Source: Sporosarcina sp. P2
Lineage (GTDB): Bacteria > Bacillota > Bacilli > Bacillales_A > Planococcaceae
Direction: 5' to 3'
NCBI RefSeq assembly: GCF_002743255.1
Contig: NZ_PDYY01000017.1
Location: 1-64,000, forward strand
DNA length: 64,000 nt
Position 1 is the first letter of the stretch; each line of letters begins with the position of its first letter. Below, piece after piece: positions 63,669-64,000 of this stretch. Under the pieces are notes generated by a model that was not told the DNA's origin, did not search any database, and saw only the letters and a program-made list of their open reading frames with translations. Both the position numbers and the translations under genes were made by a program.

Positions 63669-63950
63669 TTGCGTACGGATAAAAACGATAAAAGAATACT
63701 TAGTATAGCCTCAACCAGATTGCAACAGCAAAATGAAGACGCGATCTTTCAATGGGAGCAAGTGCAAGAAGATTTCGTTTATACGACAGATGTGAAACAT
63801 ATCAAACATGGTGAAGCTTCCTTATTACGTGAAGCCATGATTAGAGGTTATGTGGAAATGTCGCAAATCAACCTCAACATAGCGGCAGAATGTTTATATG
63901 CGGAATTTGAAGCTCAGCATACCGTAGAACGTTGCGTCAGCGGAGGATGA
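63669..63950 (+). CDS. ndoAI: Antitoxin NdoAI (EndoAI/MazE-like), divergent
   Basis: This 93-residue antitoxin neutralises the mRNA interferase NdoA. A TTG at 63669 sits 6 nt after GGAGGTG and gives exactly the length of B. subtilis NdoAI. The C-terminal, toxin-binding half is well conserved (REAMIRGYVEMSQINLNIAAE and TVERCVSGG). The N-terminal ribbon-helix-helix DNA-binding half is strongly diverged (RILSIASTRLQQQ, then EDFVYTTDVKHIKH), so its autoregulatory DNA binding may be altered. It precedes ndoA by 4 nt. Confidence 0.85.
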   Translation: MRTDKNDKRILSIASTRLQQQNEDAIFQWEQVQEDFVYTTDVKHIKHGEASLLREAMIRGYVEMSQINLNIAAECLYAEFEAQHTVERCVSGG

Positions 63951-63954
63951 AAAG

Positions 63955-64000
63955 TTGGCAATTAAACGCGGAGACGTCTTTTTTGCAGATTTGTCACCTG
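63955..64000 (+). CDS. ndoA: mRNA interferase NdoA (EndoA/MazF), 5' end only
   Basis: The window ends after 15 codons: a TTG start following GGAGG gives AIKRGDVFFADLSP, the near-invariant N terminus of the MazF-type toxin EndoA, which cuts mRNA at UACAU-type sites. The catalytic Arg and Thr lie beyond the window. Confidence 0.9.
   Translation, partial: MAIKRGDVFFADLSP

Overview
This window reads as chromosomal DNA of an aerobic, low-to-moderate G+C Gram-positive bacterium of the order Bacillales. It most resembles the Planococcaceae (Sporosarcina-like), though the family placement is inference. The evidence is Bacillus-type genes with strong AGGAGG-type ribosome binding sites, frequent GTG and TTG starts, and a right-hand block (ddl-murF-hydrolase-cshA-ydbS-ydbT-rhomboid-acpS-ydcC-alr-ndoAI-ndoA) that follows the remembered gene order of the Bacillus subtilis ydb/ydc region. 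No prophage, insertion sequence, CRISPR array, rRNA or tRNA gene was found.

Layout. 0-10 kb: a YbjQ-type protein, PutP proline/Na+ symporter, an S-layer-homology surface protein, a PatB-type lyase, a methyltransferase, a flavin reductase, a broken glyoxalase-family gene, HflX and a small unknown gene. 10-14 kb: an iron-siderophore ABC importer of the YclNOPQ (petrobactin) type behind a promoter bracketed by two Fur boxes. 14-27 kb: niacin transporter NiaP, a cysteine-free uracil-DNA glycosylase, a BmrA-like exporter, an alkyladenine glycosylase, a YkvI-like transporter, the divergent pair hmp/nsrR with a recognisable NsrR site, Mn-pyrophosphatase, a FAD/Rieske oxidoreductase, a DsbA-like protein, YceI and MurB. 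27-34 kb: a complete seven-gene Mrp Na+/H+ antiporter operon, with a KdpD-like universal stress protein upstream on the other strand. 33-47 kb: small regulators (ArsR/CadC-like, MntR, AraC), acetyltransferases, CvfB, a YidC insertase, a VanY-type carboxypeptidase, cardiolipin synthase and two MFS transporters. 47-51 kb: the copper operon csoR-copZ-copA with a CsoR operator inside its promoter. 51-64 kb: cell-wall synthesis (rodA, ddl, murF, alr), the CshA helicase behind a leader with an early terminator, YdbS/YdbT, rhomboid protease, AcpS, a lipoprotein, and the start of the NdoAI/NdoA toxin-antitoxin operon, cut by the window end.

Functionally the window is mostly housekeeping: ion and pH homeostasis (Mrp, PutP), metal control (Fur-type siderophore uptake, MntR, CsoR/CopA), NO detoxification (NsrR/Hmp), base-excision DNA repair and peptidoglycan synthesis. 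I found no convincing undescribed multi-gene system. The best leads are small: a promoter followed at once by a strong terminator upstream of cshA, an NdoAI antitoxin with a strongly diverged DNA-binding half, a monocistronic 46-residue gene beside the copper operon, a perfect 18-bp inverted repeat upstream of mntR, several palindromic or tandem intergenic repeats, and a uracil-DNA glycosylase homologue lacking every cysteine.
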